A DNA stretch of 64,000 nucleotides from Afipia massiliensis (GTDB taxonomy: Bacteria > Pseudomonadota > Alphaproteobacteria > Rhizobiales > Xanthobacteraceae): NCBI RefSeq assembly GCF_014203115.1, contig NZ_JACHIJ010000003.1, positions 620,001-684,000 on the forward strand, in the 5' to 3' direction. Positions within the stretch are counted from its first letter, which is position 1, and each line of letters starts with the position of its first letter. Shown here piece after piece: positions 17,194-26,584 of this stretch. The notes under the pieces are model-generated. The model made no database searches. It was not told the DNA's origin and saw only the letters and a program-made list of their open reading frames with translations. Both the position numbers and the translations under genes were made by a program.

Positions 17194-18996
17194 TTACGCC
17201 TTTGAGGCCGTGGCCGCCGTCAGCGCGGGCGAATGGGCGCGGGTCTCGTCCTGAACCATGAACTGCGCCTTCGCGAGCTTGGCGAAATAGCCGCCGCTCG
17301 CGACGAGTTCATCGAACGTTCCGCTTTCGATCACCTTGCCGTTGGCGAACACCAGGATGCGTGTCGCATTTCGGATCGTCGACAGCCGGTGGGCGATCAC
17401 GAAGGTGGTGCGGCCCTGCATCACGGTGTCGAGCGCGGCGTTGACCTTCGCTTCGGTGACCGCGTCGAGCGCGCTGGTCGCTTCATCGAGGATCAGGATT
17501 GGCGGATTCTTCAGCAGCGCGCGTGCGATCGACAGGCGCTGGCGTTCGCCGCCGGACAGCATGCGTCCGCGCTCGCCGGCATTGGTGTCGAATTTCAGAT
17601 CGCTGCGCTCAATGAAGTCGATCGCCTGCGCGCCCTCGGCCGCGGCGCGCAGTTCCTCGTCGGTGGCGTCGGGCTTGCCGACCCGCAGGTTGTCGGCGAT
17701 CGAGCGGTTGAACAGCAGGGCTTCCTGAAACACCACGCCGATATTCCGGCGCAGCGCCGTCAGAGTCATGCCGCGCACATCCATGCCGTCGATTTTGATG
17801 AAGCCGGATTGCGGATCGAACGCGCGATGCAGCAGCGCGATGGCCGTGGACTTGCCCGCGCCTGTCTCGCCGACCAGCGCAAAGGTCTGCCCCGGCAATG
17901 CCGTGAAGGAGACATCCTCGACGGCGGGCCGCTTACCGTCATAGGAGAACGAGACATCATTGAATTCCACAAGGCCGGTGAGACGGCCGGGATCGATGGC
18001 ATCGGGCCGATCGCGCACCGCAGGCACCGCATCGAGCACGTCGAAGAACTCCCGCAGCCGCGGCGCTTCCATGAAGACGCTGTTGATGAAGCTCACGACC
18101 TGCTCGAGCTTCTGGATCAGCATGGTGGCGAAGGAGACGAACATCACGATCTCGCCGACGCTCGCCTGTCCCTGGCTGTTGAGGATGATGCCGACCACGA
18201 AGATCGCCAGAATCGTGATGGTGGTGGAGGCGCGGGTCATGACGGCCACGAGCGCCCACCACGACAGCACCGGCAGTTGCGCCGACAGCAACTTGTCGGC
18301 AACGCCGCGCAGCCCCTGCACCTCGGCATCGACGCGGACGAAGCTCTGCACCAGCGCGACGTTGCCGAGCGCGTCCGATGCGCGGGCCGCGAGGTCGCCG
18401 TAGTGCTCCTCGACCTCCATCTGCAGGCCGTAGGTCTTGCGCACCACCAGCGTGGTCAGAATCGTGAAAACGATACACAGGATGAAAAGCAGGCCCGCGA
18501 GCCGCCAGTTGATGTACAGCGACAGCGGCAGCAGCACCACGAGGGAGACGATCGACGCGAAATGCTCGCGGAAGAAACTCAGCCAGACCCGCCACAGCGC
18601 ATCCGTGCCTTGCAGCATCACCTTCATCAGGCGCCCGGAATGCGTGCCGGTGTGGAAGGTGAGCGGCAATTGCATGATGTGCTCGAAGTAGTCGGTGAGC
18701 ACGGCCTGACGCTGGCGATGCGCGAGACGGTCCGCATGCAGGGCGACGAAGGCGCCGCAGACGATCGTGAACAGTCCGAACGCCACCCATGCGCCGAGCA
18801 GAACCCACGGCGACGTGATAGTGCCGAAAATCGTGTCAGTGCTCGGCTTTCCCGACAGCACGTCGATGATGCGGCCGAACAGGACCGGTTCGGCAAACTG
18901 CGCCACCGCAAGCATCAGGTTGGCAGCAGCGAGGAACCAGCCGAGCCGGGCTTCCTTGCCGAGCAGTTCAAGAACACGAACATAAAGACGGATCAA
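17194..18996 (-). CDS. ndvA: Glucan ABC exporter, fused permease-ATPase (NdvA/ChvA-like)
   Basis: The product is a 600-residue half transporter: a six-helix exporter domain to about residue 310, then an ATPase domain. Walker A is 'GETGAGKS' (376-383), the signature 'LSGGE' is at 480-484 and Walker B 'LILDEAT' follows at about 501-507. The opening with '[20 protein letters not shown]' and overall length match the cyclic beta-1,2-glucan exporters of Rhizobiales. Export of periplasmic glucan is therefore the likely job, but no glucan synthase gene is nearby. The start is a TTG at 18996 with a weak ribosome site; homologous proteins begin at the same point as I remember them. Confidence 0.8.
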   Translation of the reverse strand: MIRLYVRVLELLGKEARLGWFLAAANLMLAVAQFAEPVLFGRIIDVLSGKPSTDTIFGTITSPWVLLGAWVAFGLFTIVCGAFVALHADRLAHRQRQAVLTDYFEHIMQLPLTFHTGTHSGRLMKVMLQGTDALWRVWLSFFREHFASIVSLVVLLPLSLYINWRLAGLLFILCIVFTILTTLVVRKTYGLQMEVEEHYGDLAARASDALGNVALVQSFVRVDAEVQGLRGVADKLLSAQLPVLSWWALVAVMTRASTTITILAIFVVGIILNSQGQASVGEIVMFVSFATMLIQKLEQVVSFINSVFMEAPRLREFFDVLDAVPAVRDRPDAIDPGRLTGLVEFNDVSFSYDGKRPAVEDVSFTALPGQTFALVGETGAGKSTAIALLHRAFDPQSGFIKIDGMDVRGMTLTALRRNIGVVFQEALLFNRSIADNLRVGKPDATDEELRAAAEGAQAIDFIERSDLKFDTNAGERGRMLSGGERQRLSIARALLKNPPILILDEATSALDAVTEAKVNAALDTVMQGRTTFVIAHRLSTIRNATRILVFANGKVIESGTFDELVASGGYFAKLAKAQFMVQDETRAHSPALTAATASKA

Positions 18997-19296
18997 AGGG
19001 ACAGCCTACAAGTCTGATTTCAACAAAAGAGCATCCATCTTAGCCGGGGATCGCCGGCGAATACAGAGCGGGAGGGGAGCGAGCGGCGTCGTTATGCACT
19101 CAATTGATTTTGCGGGCATTTAGCGGCGGCGGGGAACGGATCGCTGGTCTGCGGCCGCGCGAAATGTGACCTACATGAGAGCTGCAGGCATGCAACGGCG
19201 TTTGCAACGCGGATAGTGAGTTTTTGAACTGAACAAAGTAAGACGTTGTGATGCCGAAGACGCGTATCGGCAGAATAGTCCTGGATATGTGAAGCG
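18997..19296. other. Intergenic region between divergent genes, no gene seen
   Basis: These 300 bases separate the glucan exporter gene (leftward) from the TetR gene (rightward) and must hold both promoters. Only short frames with no protein character occur. The part around 19090-19290 is richer in A and T than the surroundings. I see no convincing repeat or RNA. Confidence 0.5.
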
Positions 19297-19890
19297 ATGG
19301 CTCGGCAATCAGAACGATCGGCAGCGACAATCGATGGAATTGTGAGCGCGGCTCGAAAGCTTTTCATGAGCCGCGGCTTCGACGCCGTGAGCATCGATGA
19401 TATCGCCATCGCCGCGGGGATCGCGAAGGGCGGCGTTTATCACCACTTCTCGTCCAAGCAGTCCATTTTCGAGGTGGTGCTCGATCGCGTACAGGCGGAG
19501 CTGGCGAGCCAGCTCAATTCGCGCCTTGCAGCCAACAAGGGTCCGCGCACGCCCGAAACCATCGCGATGAACACCTACGCTTACCTGAAGGCTGCGAGCG
19601 AGCCCGGACTGCGCCGGTTGATTCTGATCGATGGGCCTGTTGTCATGGGCCTGCAGCGGTGGCGCGAAATGGACGATCGTCACTTCTTTGAGGCGATCCA
19701 CAGCGGTCTCGTGGCGATCATGGGGCCGAAAGCATCCCGCAAGCAGATCGATTCTGCCGCGCGGCTTGTCACAGGCGCCATCATGGAGGCCGCGCTGGCA
19801 ACCGGTGCTTCCGAAAATCCGGTCGCGGTTGCGCGCGTTTACTGCGCGACCTTGCGAAGCATGCTGTACGGCCTTCAAAAGGACTCGTGA
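19297..19890 (+). CDS. TetR family transcriptional regulator
   Basis: This 197-residue repressor has the TetR helix-turn-helix between about residues 10 and 55: 'IVSAARKLFMSRGFDAVSID' leads into 'DIAIAAGIAKGGVYHHFSSK', with the family's G-YHHF recognition element. The C-terminal two thirds is a ligand and dimerisation domain with no motif I can assign. A near-ideal operator lies 46 bases downstream in front of the NTF2-like gene, so the natural target is probably the adjacent genes. The upstream region has no obvious copy of that operator. Confidence 0.88.
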   Translation: MARQSERSAATIDGIVSAARKLFMSRGFDAVSIDDIAIAAGIAKGGVYHHFSSKQSIFEVVLDRVQAELASQLNSRLAANKGPRTPETIAMNTYAYLKAASEPGLRRLILIDGPVVMGLQRWREMDDRHFFEAIHSGLVAIMGPKASRKQIDSAARLVTGAIMEAALATGASENPVAVARVYCATLRSMLYGLQKDS

Positions 19891-19931
19891 GGAATCTCCG
19901 CGCCGCCGCGAACACGCAGTTTTCAAATCTC

Positions 19932-19960
19932 TTGACTTACCGACTTGCAGTCGGTAAACG
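19932..19960 (+). promoter_or_regulatory. Promoter with TetR-type operator in the spacer
   Basis: A perfect inverted repeat, TTACCGACT-TGC-AGTCGGTAA, occupies 19937-19957. It lies inside a promoter reading TTGACT (19932-19937), a 17-base spacer and TAAACG (19955-19960). A repressor bound there would block polymerase directly. The transcript would start about 25 bases before the NTF2-like gene. Assignment to the TetR protein encoded immediately upstream is inference from position and symmetry. Confidence 0.75.
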
Positions 19961-19993
19961 ATCCTCCATAACAAAGCACAATGGGAGGATGAA

Positions 19994-20440
19994 ATGTCGA
20001 GAGCGCAACTGGCGGAAAAGAGCCTTGATACGCAGGCGTTGTTTGCCCGTTACCATGTCGGCTGGAAGACGCGGAATCCGGATCTGATCGCGTCGCTTCA
20101 TTCCGAGGATACGATTTTCTGGGTGCATGACGGAGCAGAGCCGATCAAGGGACGCGAAGCTCTCCGGCAGTACTGTGCTAATTTGTTCGCCACGGTTGAA
20201 TTCAGGTTTGAAGAAGGGCGTATGCTTTTCGGCGCCGATTTCTGGGTTTTCGAATGGCTGATGATCATCGACCTCGTCGATACAGCCGGTAAGCCGTTCA
20301 CGGCCAGAATCGAGATGCTTGATGTGTTCACTGTGAACCATGCTGGCGAAGTGACCAGCAAGAACGTCTATGTAAACGGCGCTCAAAGGGTCGATGCCTT
20401 CACCCGCGCCGGCCTGAATGCCAGCAGAAGTCAGAACTGA
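19994..20440 (+). CDS. NTF2-like (SnoaL-type) protein
   Basis: This 148-residue protein has the layout of the NTF2-like fold: 'LFARYHVGWKTRNPDLIASL' and 'HSEDTIFWVHDGAEPIKGRE' at the start, then beta strands to 'NVYVNGAQRVDAF'. Proteins of this fold bind small hydrophobic molecules or act as isomerases and hydratases. A GGGAGG ribosome site precedes the ATG. It lies directly behind the TetR-type operator and ahead of an acyl-CoA synthetase gene, so it probably acts on an acyl or ring compound that the regulator senses; the substrate is unknown. Confidence 0.7.
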   Translation: MSRAQLAEKSLDTQALFARYHVGWKTRNPDLIASLHSEDTIFWVHDGAEPIKGREALRQYCANLFATVEFRFEEGRMLFGADFWVFEWLMIIDLVDTAGKPFTARIEMLDVFTVNHAGEVTSKNVYVNGAQRVDAFTRAGLNASRSQN

Positions 20441-20529
20441 CTGCTGAACCGGCTCTCATGAGCTTTGCCAACGGTGATCCGTTGGCTCCCAAAAATCAAT
20501 TTGATCCCGCCACGCGCCCGTTCGGGCGC

Positions 20530-20590
20530 GGACGAACGGATGCGCCTCAAAGACGGCTGGCTCTCTGAGGCGCAGGGTCCGCGTTCGTCC
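20530..20590. repeat. Two-tier hairpin before the acyl-CoA synthetase gene
   Basis: GGACGAACG (20530-20538) pairs with CGTTCGTCC (20582-20590), and inside it TGCGCCTCA (20541-20549) pairs with TGAGGCGCA (20566-20574). The stems are separated by two bases on the left and seven on the right. It fills the gap between the NTF2-like gene and the ligase gene and could be a processing site, an attenuator or a dispersed repeat. Confidence 0.6.
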
Positions 20591-20619
20591 CTGAGACAGA
20601 AAAATCAGAGGAGTTTCGC

Positions 20620-22248
20620 ATGCTTGGTTTGATGCAGGACTGGCCGCTGCTGTGCAATCGGATCATCGATCACGCCGCCGCTATCCATGGCGACAGTGAG
20701 GTCGTCACGCGTTCGGTGGAAGGGCCGATTCACCGGACCAACTACCGCGAGATACGCGCCCGCGCGCTGAAGGTCGCACAGCGGCTGGACAAAGACGGCG
20801 TCAAGATCGGCGACCGCGTTGCGACGCTGGGCTGGAATACCTGGCGGCATCTGGAATCCTGGTACGGCATCATGGGCATCGGCGCCGTCTGCCACACGGT
20901 GAATCCGCGTCTGTTTCCGGAACAGATCGCATGGATCATCAATCACGCCGGAGACCGGATGGTGATGATTGATCTCACCTTCGTGCCGCTGCTCGAAGCC
21001 ATCGCTCCGATGCTTCCGGGCATTGAGCGCTACATTATCTACACCGACCGGGCGCACATGCCGGAGACCAAGCTGAAGAACGCGGTCTCCTACGAAGAAT
21101 GGATCGGCACGGTCGACGGCGATTTCGCCTGGAAGACGTTCGACGAGAACACCGCAGCGGCGATGTGCTACACCTCCGGCACCACAGGCGACCCGAAGGG
21201 CGTGCTCTATTCGCATCGCTCCAACGTGCTGCATGCACTGATCGCCAATGCCGGCGACTCGCTCGGCACCGGCGCCGCCGATACCGTGATGCCGGTGGTG
21301 CCGATGTTCCACGCCAACAGCTGGGGCGCCGCCTTTTCCGCACCATCGATGGGCGCAAAGCTGGTGATGCCTGGCGCAAAGCTCGATGGCGCTTCGGTCT
21401 ACGAATTGCTCACCGCCGAGAAGGTCACATTCACAGTCGGCGTGCCGACGGTGTGGCAGATGCTTCTCAACTACATGGCCGCCGAAGGACTGAAGCTGCC
21501 TGATTTGAAAACGGTCGCCTGCGGCGGCTCGGCGATGCCGCGCTCCATGATCAAGGCGTTCGTCGATATGGGCATCCGGGTGCGCCACGGCTGGGGCATG
21601 ACGGAAATGAGCCCGCTCGGCACGGTCGCCGCGCTGAAACCGCCGTTCACAGAACTCACGGGTGAAGAGCGGCTCGATATCCTGCAGACTCAGGGCTTTC
21701 CGCCGTTCGGCGTCCAGATGAAGATCACCGACGACACTGGAAAGAAGTTGCCTTGGGACGGCAAGACATTCGGGCGGCTCAAGGTGAGCGGCCCTGCGGT
21801 GTCGAAGGCCTATTACCGGGTTGATACCGATATCCTCGACGATGAAGGATACTTCGACACCGGCGACGTCGCGACCATCGACCGGCACGGTTACATGCGG
21901 ATCACCGACCGTTCCAAGGATGTGATCAAGTCGGGTGGCGAATGGATTTCATCGATCGATCTGGAGAATCTCGCGGCTGGACATCCTGCCGTGGCGGAAG
22001 CCGCGGTCATCGGCGTTCATCATCCGAAATGGAACGAGCGTCCGCTGCTGATTGTGCGGCTCAAGCAGGAGAACGGTGCCACCGGCGAAGATATCCTGAG
22101 TTTCATGAACGGCAGGATTGCCAAATGGTGGATGCCGGACGACGTGGCCTTTGTTGACGATATTCCGCATACGGCAACCGGCAAGATCCACAAGATGACG
22201 CTGCGCGACCGGTTCAAGGATTACCGCTTCCCGAACGCCGGATCGTGA
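20620..22248 (+). CDS. Fatty-acyl-CoA synthetase (AMP-binding family)
   Basis: The enzyme adenylates a carboxylic acid and transfers it to CoA. Its 542 residues include '[11 protein letters not shown]' (184-194), '[10 protein letters not shown]', '[19 protein letters not shown]' and '[20 protein letters not shown]', and the catalytic lysine in '[17 protein letters not shown]' near residue 529. The sequence is of the medium/long-chain subgroup that starts '[11 protein letters not shown]', different from the FadD at 13483. It may be controlled with the preceding NTF2-like gene by the TetR regulator. Confidence 0.88.
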   Translation: MLGLMQDWPLLCNRIIDHAAAIHGDSEVVTRSVEGPIHRTNYREIRARALKVAQRLDKDGVKIGDRVATLGWNTWRHLESWYGIMGIGAVCHTVNPRLFPEQIAWIINHAGDRMVMIDLTFVPLLEAIAPMLPGIERYIIYTDRAHMPETKLKNAVSYEEWIGTVDGDFAWKTFDENTAAAMCYTSGTTGDPKGVLYSHRSNVLHALIANAGDSLGTGAADTVMPVVPMFHANSWGAAFSAPSMGAKLVMPGAKLDGASVYELLTAEKVTFTVGVPTVWQMLLNYMAAEGLKLPDLKTVACGGSAMPRSMIKAFVDMGIRVRHGWGMTEMSPLGTVAALKPPFTELTGEERLDILQTQGFPPFGVQMKITDDTGKKLPWDGKTFGRLKVSGPAVSKAYYRVDTDILDDEGYFDTGDVATIDRHGYMRITDRSKDVIKSGGEWISSIDLENLAAGHPAVAEAAVIGVHHPKWNERPLLIVRLKQENGATGEDILSFMNGRIAKWWMPDDVAFVDDIPHTATGKIHKMTLRDRFKDYRFPNAGS

Positions 22249-22452
22249 AATCGGGCGTCCGCGTCCGCGCGGGCGCTGTCACTTTGAGGCTTAATTGGCG
22301 CTGCGGGCGCTCATGGCGGCGGGAACGCGTCGTGGAAAAGTGAGCGCAAATCCGCCAGTGACCCACAGCAGACTATTTGCGTCGCCGTCCTCAGGAGGAA
22401 CCAATCCGGACCACTGCGGTTTGTTGGGCATACCCCAAAACCGGAGACTGCC

Positions 22453-22743
22453 ATGAAAACCGCAAACATCGTTTTGGTTACGGTGCTCACGATCATCAGT
22501 TCGGCGGCTTTGGCCCAACAAGCCCTGACAGGAATGATTACGAAAATTGACCGGATCAACGGCACGATCGCGATTCAACAGGAGCAAAGTGGCACCGTCG
22601 GAGCGAATACCGGCGGCGCTACGGAAGAGTTCAAGGCACAGGACCGTTCGTCGTTAAACACCGTGCATGTTGGCGATAAGGTCACCTATTCCACCGCGGA
22701 AACGGGTGGAATGAAGACAATCACGAAACTCCAGAAACAGTAA
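22453..22743 (+). CDS. Small secreted protein, possibly CusF-like beta barrel
   Basis: The 96-residue product has a signal peptide ending 'SSAALAQ' and a mature part of about 75 residues. The pattern 'GMITKIDRINGTIAIQQE' followed by 'VHVGDKVTYSTAETGG' resembles the small periplasmic copper-binding proteins related to CusF. The metal-binding Met, His and Trp residues of CusF are not evident, so metal binding is doubtful. CGGAGA precedes the ATG. The 204-base gap before it, 22249-22452, holds no gene that I can support. Confidence 0.6.
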   Translation: MKTANIVLVTVLTIISSAALAQQALTGMITKIDRINGTIAIQQEQSGTVGANTGGATEEFKAQDRSSLNTVHVGDKVTYSTAETGGMKTITKLQKQ

Positions 22744-22775
22744 ATCCGAGATACGGACAATGCGGTGTCCGAGAT

Positions 22776-22856
22776 TTAGTTGACCTTGCGTGCACTCACG
22801 GGCGGCAAAAAGCTGTCGTCGAAAACGCCCGCGAGCGCAGGTTCACCAATGCCCCA
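22776..22856 (-). pseudogene. C-terminal remnant of an ABC substrate-binding protein gene
   Basis: Reading leftward, the last 16 codons encode 'VFDDSFLPPVSARKVN' and a stop. The intact substrate-binding protein gene at 25320-26357 ends 'IFDDSFLPPLNARKIN', and the DNA is nearly identical over about 50 bases, including a shared CGGCGGCAAAAAGCTGTCGT-like core. Upstream of 'WGIGEPALAG' the reading frame no longer resembles the family, so only the tail of a paralogue survives. Confidence 0.7.
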
Positions 22857-22932
22857 AGCGGACTTGCGCGCCTCACGCCGGGAGCAGGGAGCAACGGAGA
22901 TCGTGACGCAGGTATCGCTGTCCCAGCTCAGG

Positions 22933-23142
22933 CTACGCCCGGGCATGAAGCGTCGCACCTACCACGCCGCCCTTGCCGGTGAAGGTGGTAACGTTGTCGT
23001 TCATGCGGGTGACTTCGCGAGCGGCGAACAGCGCCATGCGCCCGGGCCGCCAGTCGAAACCCGCTCTGCCATGCAGGCCGAACACGTTCTGCTTGTCCGG
23101 CATTGCGGCGATGAAGTTCTGCCCGACCAACGCGATGTTCAC
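22933..23142 (-). pseudogene. Probable remnant of an autotransporter beta-barrel end
   Basis: A leftward frame encodes about 69 residues including 'LVGQNFIAAMPDKQNVFGLH', 'GRAGFDWRPGRMALFAAREV' and 'TTFTGKGGVVGA'. The alternating pattern of aromatic, small and polar residues and the final 'TGKGGV' resemble the closing strands of an autotransporter barrel. Nothing upstream encodes the rest, so this is a fragment. The identification is from pattern memory and is tentative. Confidence 0.4.
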
Positions 23143-23246
23143 GGTGGCTTCGCCCGTGCAGCGGCGGTGGTGTGGCCTGCTTGAGGCGCGAAAGCTTGGG
23201 CGAAAGCCTCTGATCTGCTAGACTGCTCTGCGAGGCAACCCGAGGG

Positions 23247-25013
23247 ATGGACGTGCCTGGAACAGAGCGCAGGCTCGCAGCGGTCCTCGCCGCCGACATG
23301 GTCGGCTACAGTCGGCTGATGGAGGTCGATGAGACGGGAACACTTGCGCGTCTCAAGACCCATCGGATCGAGCTCATCGATCCGGCCATCGCAAAGAACC
23401 GCGGCCGCATCATCAAGACTACCGGCGACGGCATGCTGGTCGAGTTTCACAGTGTCGCCGACGCAGTGCTGTGCGCTGCAGAGGTCCAGCGACGGATGGC
23501 TAGACGCAACACGGACGTCTCGCCGGCGCGGTGGATACAGTTTCGGATCGGCATCAATCTGGGCGACGTGATCGTTGAGGAAAACGACATCTTTGGCGAC
23601 GGTGTCAACGTCGCGGCGCGCCTCGAAATGCTGGCCGAGCCCGGCGGTATCTGCGTTTCGGGCGCGGTGCGCGATCAGGTCGGCAACCGACTGGACGACG
23701 TCGCATTCGAGGATATCGGCGACCAGAGCGTCAAGAACATCTCCCGTCCGATCCGCGTCTTTCGAGTCCGGCTTGAGCCAGACCTGAAAACCGCGCCAGA
23801 GGGCGCGAAGGACGCTGCGGCGGCAACAATGACCGCCAAGAAGCCGTCCATCGCTGTATTGCCGCTCGTCAACATGAGCGGCGATCCGGAGCAGGAGTTC
23901 TTCGCGGACGGCCTCACCGAGGACATCATCACGGAGCTGTCACGCTTCCACGATCTGCTCGTCATCTCGCGCAACTCGACCTTCGTATACAAGGGCAAGG
24001 CAGTGAAGGTGCAGGAGATTGCGCGCGAATTCGGCGTCGATTACGTCCTCGAGGGGAGTGCGCGGAAGGGGGGCGATCGCATCCGCGTCACTGTGCAGCT
24101 GATCGACGCAGAAACCGACCGGCACATTTGGGCCGAACGCTACGACCGCAAGCTTGAGGATATCTTCGCCATCCAAGACGAGATGACTCGCGCGATCGTC
24201 GCGACGCTTCCCGGCCGCGTCGAGGCCGCCACACACGACCGTGCAAAGCGCAAGACGACTGAAAACATGGCGGCTTATGAGTGCGTGCTGGCCGCCAGGG
24301 TACTGCACCACCGCTCGATCCGGGAGGACAACGCCGAAGCTCAGCACCTGCTCGACCGCGCCCTCGCACTCGACCCGAACTATGCTCACGCTCACGCCTG
24401 GAAGGCATGCGTACTGGGCCAGACGTGGGTTTATGATTGGTGCGCTGATCGTGACGCTACCCTCCAGCAAGTGGGTGTGGAGCTGGAGACCGCGCTGGCG
24501 CTCGATGACAATGACAGTGATGTGCACCGGATTCTCGCCGCTCTGAATCTGACGCGCGACGATCATAGCAAGGCCGCGTACCATCAGGAGCGGGCGCTCG
24601 CGCTCAATCCTAACTACGACCTGGTTGTAGTGCAGCAGGGCGAGCTTCTAACTTGGCTTGGGCGGCCGGAGGAGGGCATCGACTGGATCAAGAAGGCGAT
24701 GCGTCTCAACCCGTACCACCCGGAGCGCTTCTGGAACCACCTTGGGCGCGCTTACTATTGCGCCGAGAAATACGCTGAAGCCGCCGAGGCTTTTTCCCGA
24801 ATCACACAGCCTGACCACACACATCATGCATTCCTCGCCGCTACGTTTGCGCAGATGGGGAACGCGGTCGCGGCTGCCGCGCACGCGGCAGAAGTCTTGA
24901 AGCGCGAGCCGAAGTTTTCGGTGGCCGCCTACCTCGCCACCCAGCACTACAAGCGCGAAGTCGACCGCCAGCGCCACGAGGCCGGCCTCCTCTCGGCAGG
25001 CCTCCCGCTCTGA
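23247..25013 (+). CDS. Class III adenylate/guanylate cyclase with TolB-like and TPR regions
   Basis: The 588-residue protein begins with a nucleotide cyclase domain (about 8-175). Metal-binding aspartates are D17 ('AADMVGYS') and D61 ('TTGDGMLVEF'), K57 is a plausible purine-binding lysine, and N121 and R125 ('GDGVNVAARLE') are the transition-state pair, so it looks catalytically complete. Residues about 200-330 form the TolB/FlgO-like module 'IAVLPLVNMSGDPEQEFFAD' found in this architecture. From about 345 to the end are TPR-type repeats such as 'LLDRALALDPNYAHAHAWKA'. No membrane segment is present. Its sensory input is unknown. It lies between two related substrate-binding protein sequences on the other strand. 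Confidence 0.85.
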   Translation: MDVPGTERRLAAVLAADMVGYSRLMEVDETGTLARLKTHRIELIDPAIAKNRGRIIKTTGDGMLVEFHSVADAVLCAAEVQRRMARRNTDVSPARWIQFRIGINLGDVIVEENDIFGDGVNVAARLEMLAEPGGICVSGAVRDQVGNRLDDVAFEDIGDQSVKNISRPIRVFRVRLEPDLKTAPEGAKDAAAATMTAKKPSIAVLPLVNMSGDPEQEFFADGLTEDIITELSRFHDLLVISRNSTFVYKGKAVKVQEIAREFGVDYVLEGSARKGGDRIRVTVQLIDAETDRHIWAERYDRKLEDIFAIQDEMTRAIVATLPGRVEAATHDRAKRKTTENMAAYECVLAARVLHHRSIREDNAEAQHLLDRALALDPNYAHAHAWKACVLGQTWVYDWCADRDATLQQVGVELETALALDDNDSDVHRILAALNLTRDDHSKAAYHQERALALNPNYDLVVVQQGELLTWLGRPEEGIDWIKKAMRLNPYHPERFWNHLGRAYYCAEKYAEAAEAFSRITQPDHTHHAFLAATFAQMGNAVAAAAHAAEVLKREPKFSVAAYLATQHYKREVDRQRHEAGLLSAGLPL

Positions 25014-25319
25014 CCCGGCGAAGCGCCTGCGCGAGCAATTATGAGCGACATGTCCTCATGTCATAGTCTCTTGTCGGCAATCGATCGCAGTTGATGAAGT
25101 GCCACGGCTATCCGCCCAAGGTAAGGGAGCCTTACCTGCTTCGCTCCGCGATGAATCTCCCTCCGGCGGATACAAACAGCCGTTGGGACTTAGTCCCGCT
25201 TCGCGGATTGCTTGTGGAATGCTCGTCATGTCGGCTGTTGGGCATTTCTCGGGATTTGGTGCGATTTCTGACGTTGAGGCCGCGATCCAATCGAGGCGAA
25301 CATTCTGAAGTTGCGCGGC
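25014..25319. other. Intergenic region with hairpins, no gene seen
   Basis: This 306-base gap between the convergent cyclase and substrate-binding protein genes has short frames only, none protein-like. It contains a perfect hairpin AGGTAAGG-GAG-CCTTACCT at 25119-25137 and a shorter palindrome GGGACTTAGTCCC near 25185. Either could end transcripts, but neither is followed by a T run. Confidence 0.5.
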
Positions 25320-26357
25320 TTAGTTGATCTTGCGCGCGTTCAGCGGCGGCAAAAAGCTGTCGTCGAAAATGTCGCCCGCGGAGGGCCGTTTGCGGAATTC
25401 GTAATCGTCCGCGATCTGGCTGATGCCGGCGTCGAAACGGCCGGGTTCTATCCCGCCGAGGCCGTTCCGCTTGACCTCGTCGGTGACGATGTTGTCGTTG
25501 AGTACGGCGCGCAGCCGCTCGAGTTCGACGTCACGCGAACCGCCGCTCATCTGCAGGAGCACGTCGTCAATCGCGCGGGCCGGATCCTTGAGGCTCAGGC
25601 GGATGCCCGCGATCGTCGCGCGCACGAAACCTTTCACGGCGTCCGGATTGGCGTCCGCGAATTTCGGATTGACGATCAGCGCATGCCCGTAGACCTCGCT
25701 GCCGAAATCGGAGAAGCGGAGCACCGCCAGGTCGTTTGCCGGGACGCCGCGGTCGCGCAGGTTGATCGCGGACAGAAATGAGAATCCGGTCACCGCATCG
25801 AGCTGACCGGCCGAGAGCATCGGCTCGCGCACCGCTGCGCTGATTTTCTCGGTCCTGATCTTGTCGCGCTTGATGTTGTTCAGGCGCGCCATCGCCGGCC
25901 ATAGCCGCGCTGCGAGGTCGCCATCGACGATGCCGATGGTCTTGCCTTCGAGATCCGACATGGTCGCGATGCCGCGGCTCTTGCGTGCGATGATCGCATA
26001 GGGCGCCTTGTTGTAGAGCACGAACACCGCCTTGACCGCCGCGCCGTTGTCCTTGTCGCGATAGCGAACGAGCGCGTTGATGTCGGCCAGCGCCATGTCG
26101 CTGCTGCCTGATGCGACGCGCCCGATGGCGTCGACCGAACTGGTCGCCTGGCCGGTGGTGACGGTGAGACCTTCGGTGCGAAACAAACCTCGGACGGACG
26201 CCAGCACGAACGGCGCCGCCGCACCGTCGATTGCGCGGTCAAACGAGAAGTGCAGCGCCGATGCGGCTGACCCGGGGGTGGCGCCGACGCAGACGGACGT
26301 CAGCAGCGCCAGCGACAGCAGCGTTTTGCGGAGGAGGCGATACGGGGTGTTTGGCAT
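25320..26357 (-). CDS. ABC transporter substrate-binding protein (NMT1/SsuA-like)
   Basis: This periplasmic binding protein belongs to the NMT1/THI5-SsuA class that captures nitrate, sulfonates, taurine or pyrimidine-like compounds. From the ATG at 26357 it has 345 residues with a signal peptide 'LLSLALLTSVCVGATPGSAA'. The family pattern is clear: 'AAPFVLASVRGLFRTEGLTV', 'ASGSSDMALADINALV' and 'LEGKTIGIVDGDLAARLWPA'. No permease or ATPase gene is adjacent, so it is either an orphan or works with a transporter elsewhere. A tail fragment of a paralogue lies at 22776. Confidence 0.85.
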   Translation of the reverse strand: MPNTPYRLLRKTLLSLALLTSVCVGATPGSAASALHFSFDRAIDGAAAPFVLASVRGLFRTEGLTVTTGQATSSVDAIGRVASGSSDMALADINALVRYRDKDNGAAVKAVFVLYNKAPYAIIARKSRGIATMSDLEGKTIGIVDGDLAARLWPAMARLNNIKRDKIRTEKISAAVREPMLSAGQLDAVTGFSFLSAINLRDRGVPANDLAVLRFSDFGSEVYGHALIVNPKFADANPDAVKGFVRATIAGIRLSLKDPARAIDDVLLQMSGGSRDVELERLRAVLNDNIVTDEVKRNGLGGIEPGRFDAGISQIADDYEFRKRPSAGDIFDDSFLPPLNARKIN

Positions 26358-26584
26358 GCGCGGCACTTGGTCTTGTTGACGCGGTTTTTGAGCATCCGCT
26401 GTGTTGGTATGATGACAGGCACACAAGCGCCTGTCCGTCACCTTTTGGCCCTTTGGGGCGGAGTTTGCCGCAATTTCGCCTTTTGTCGTTCAGCTTGCAT
26501 TCGGATTCAGGAACCTAATGTAATGATTAAGGTTATCCTCCGACTGGCCTGTTCAGACCAGGGATGACCCATGAGGACGTTGAA

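Noticed and set aside
15295-17205. Long plus-strand frame opposite the carboxypeptidase gene
   Set aside because: It is the complement of the Lys/Ala/Pro-coding repeats, which yields Gly/Leu/Arg-rich nonsense; the minus strand has all three catalytic motifs.
17233-19017. 594-codon plus-strand frame opposite the glucan exporter gene
   Set aside because: It is antisense to a complete ABC exporter with Walker A, signature and Walker B motifs and has no recognisable domain.
22291-22587. Minus-strand frame of 98 codons across the start of the small secreted protein gene
   Set aside because: It overlaps the signal-peptide gene at 22453, which has a proper ribosome site, and its translation resembles no family.
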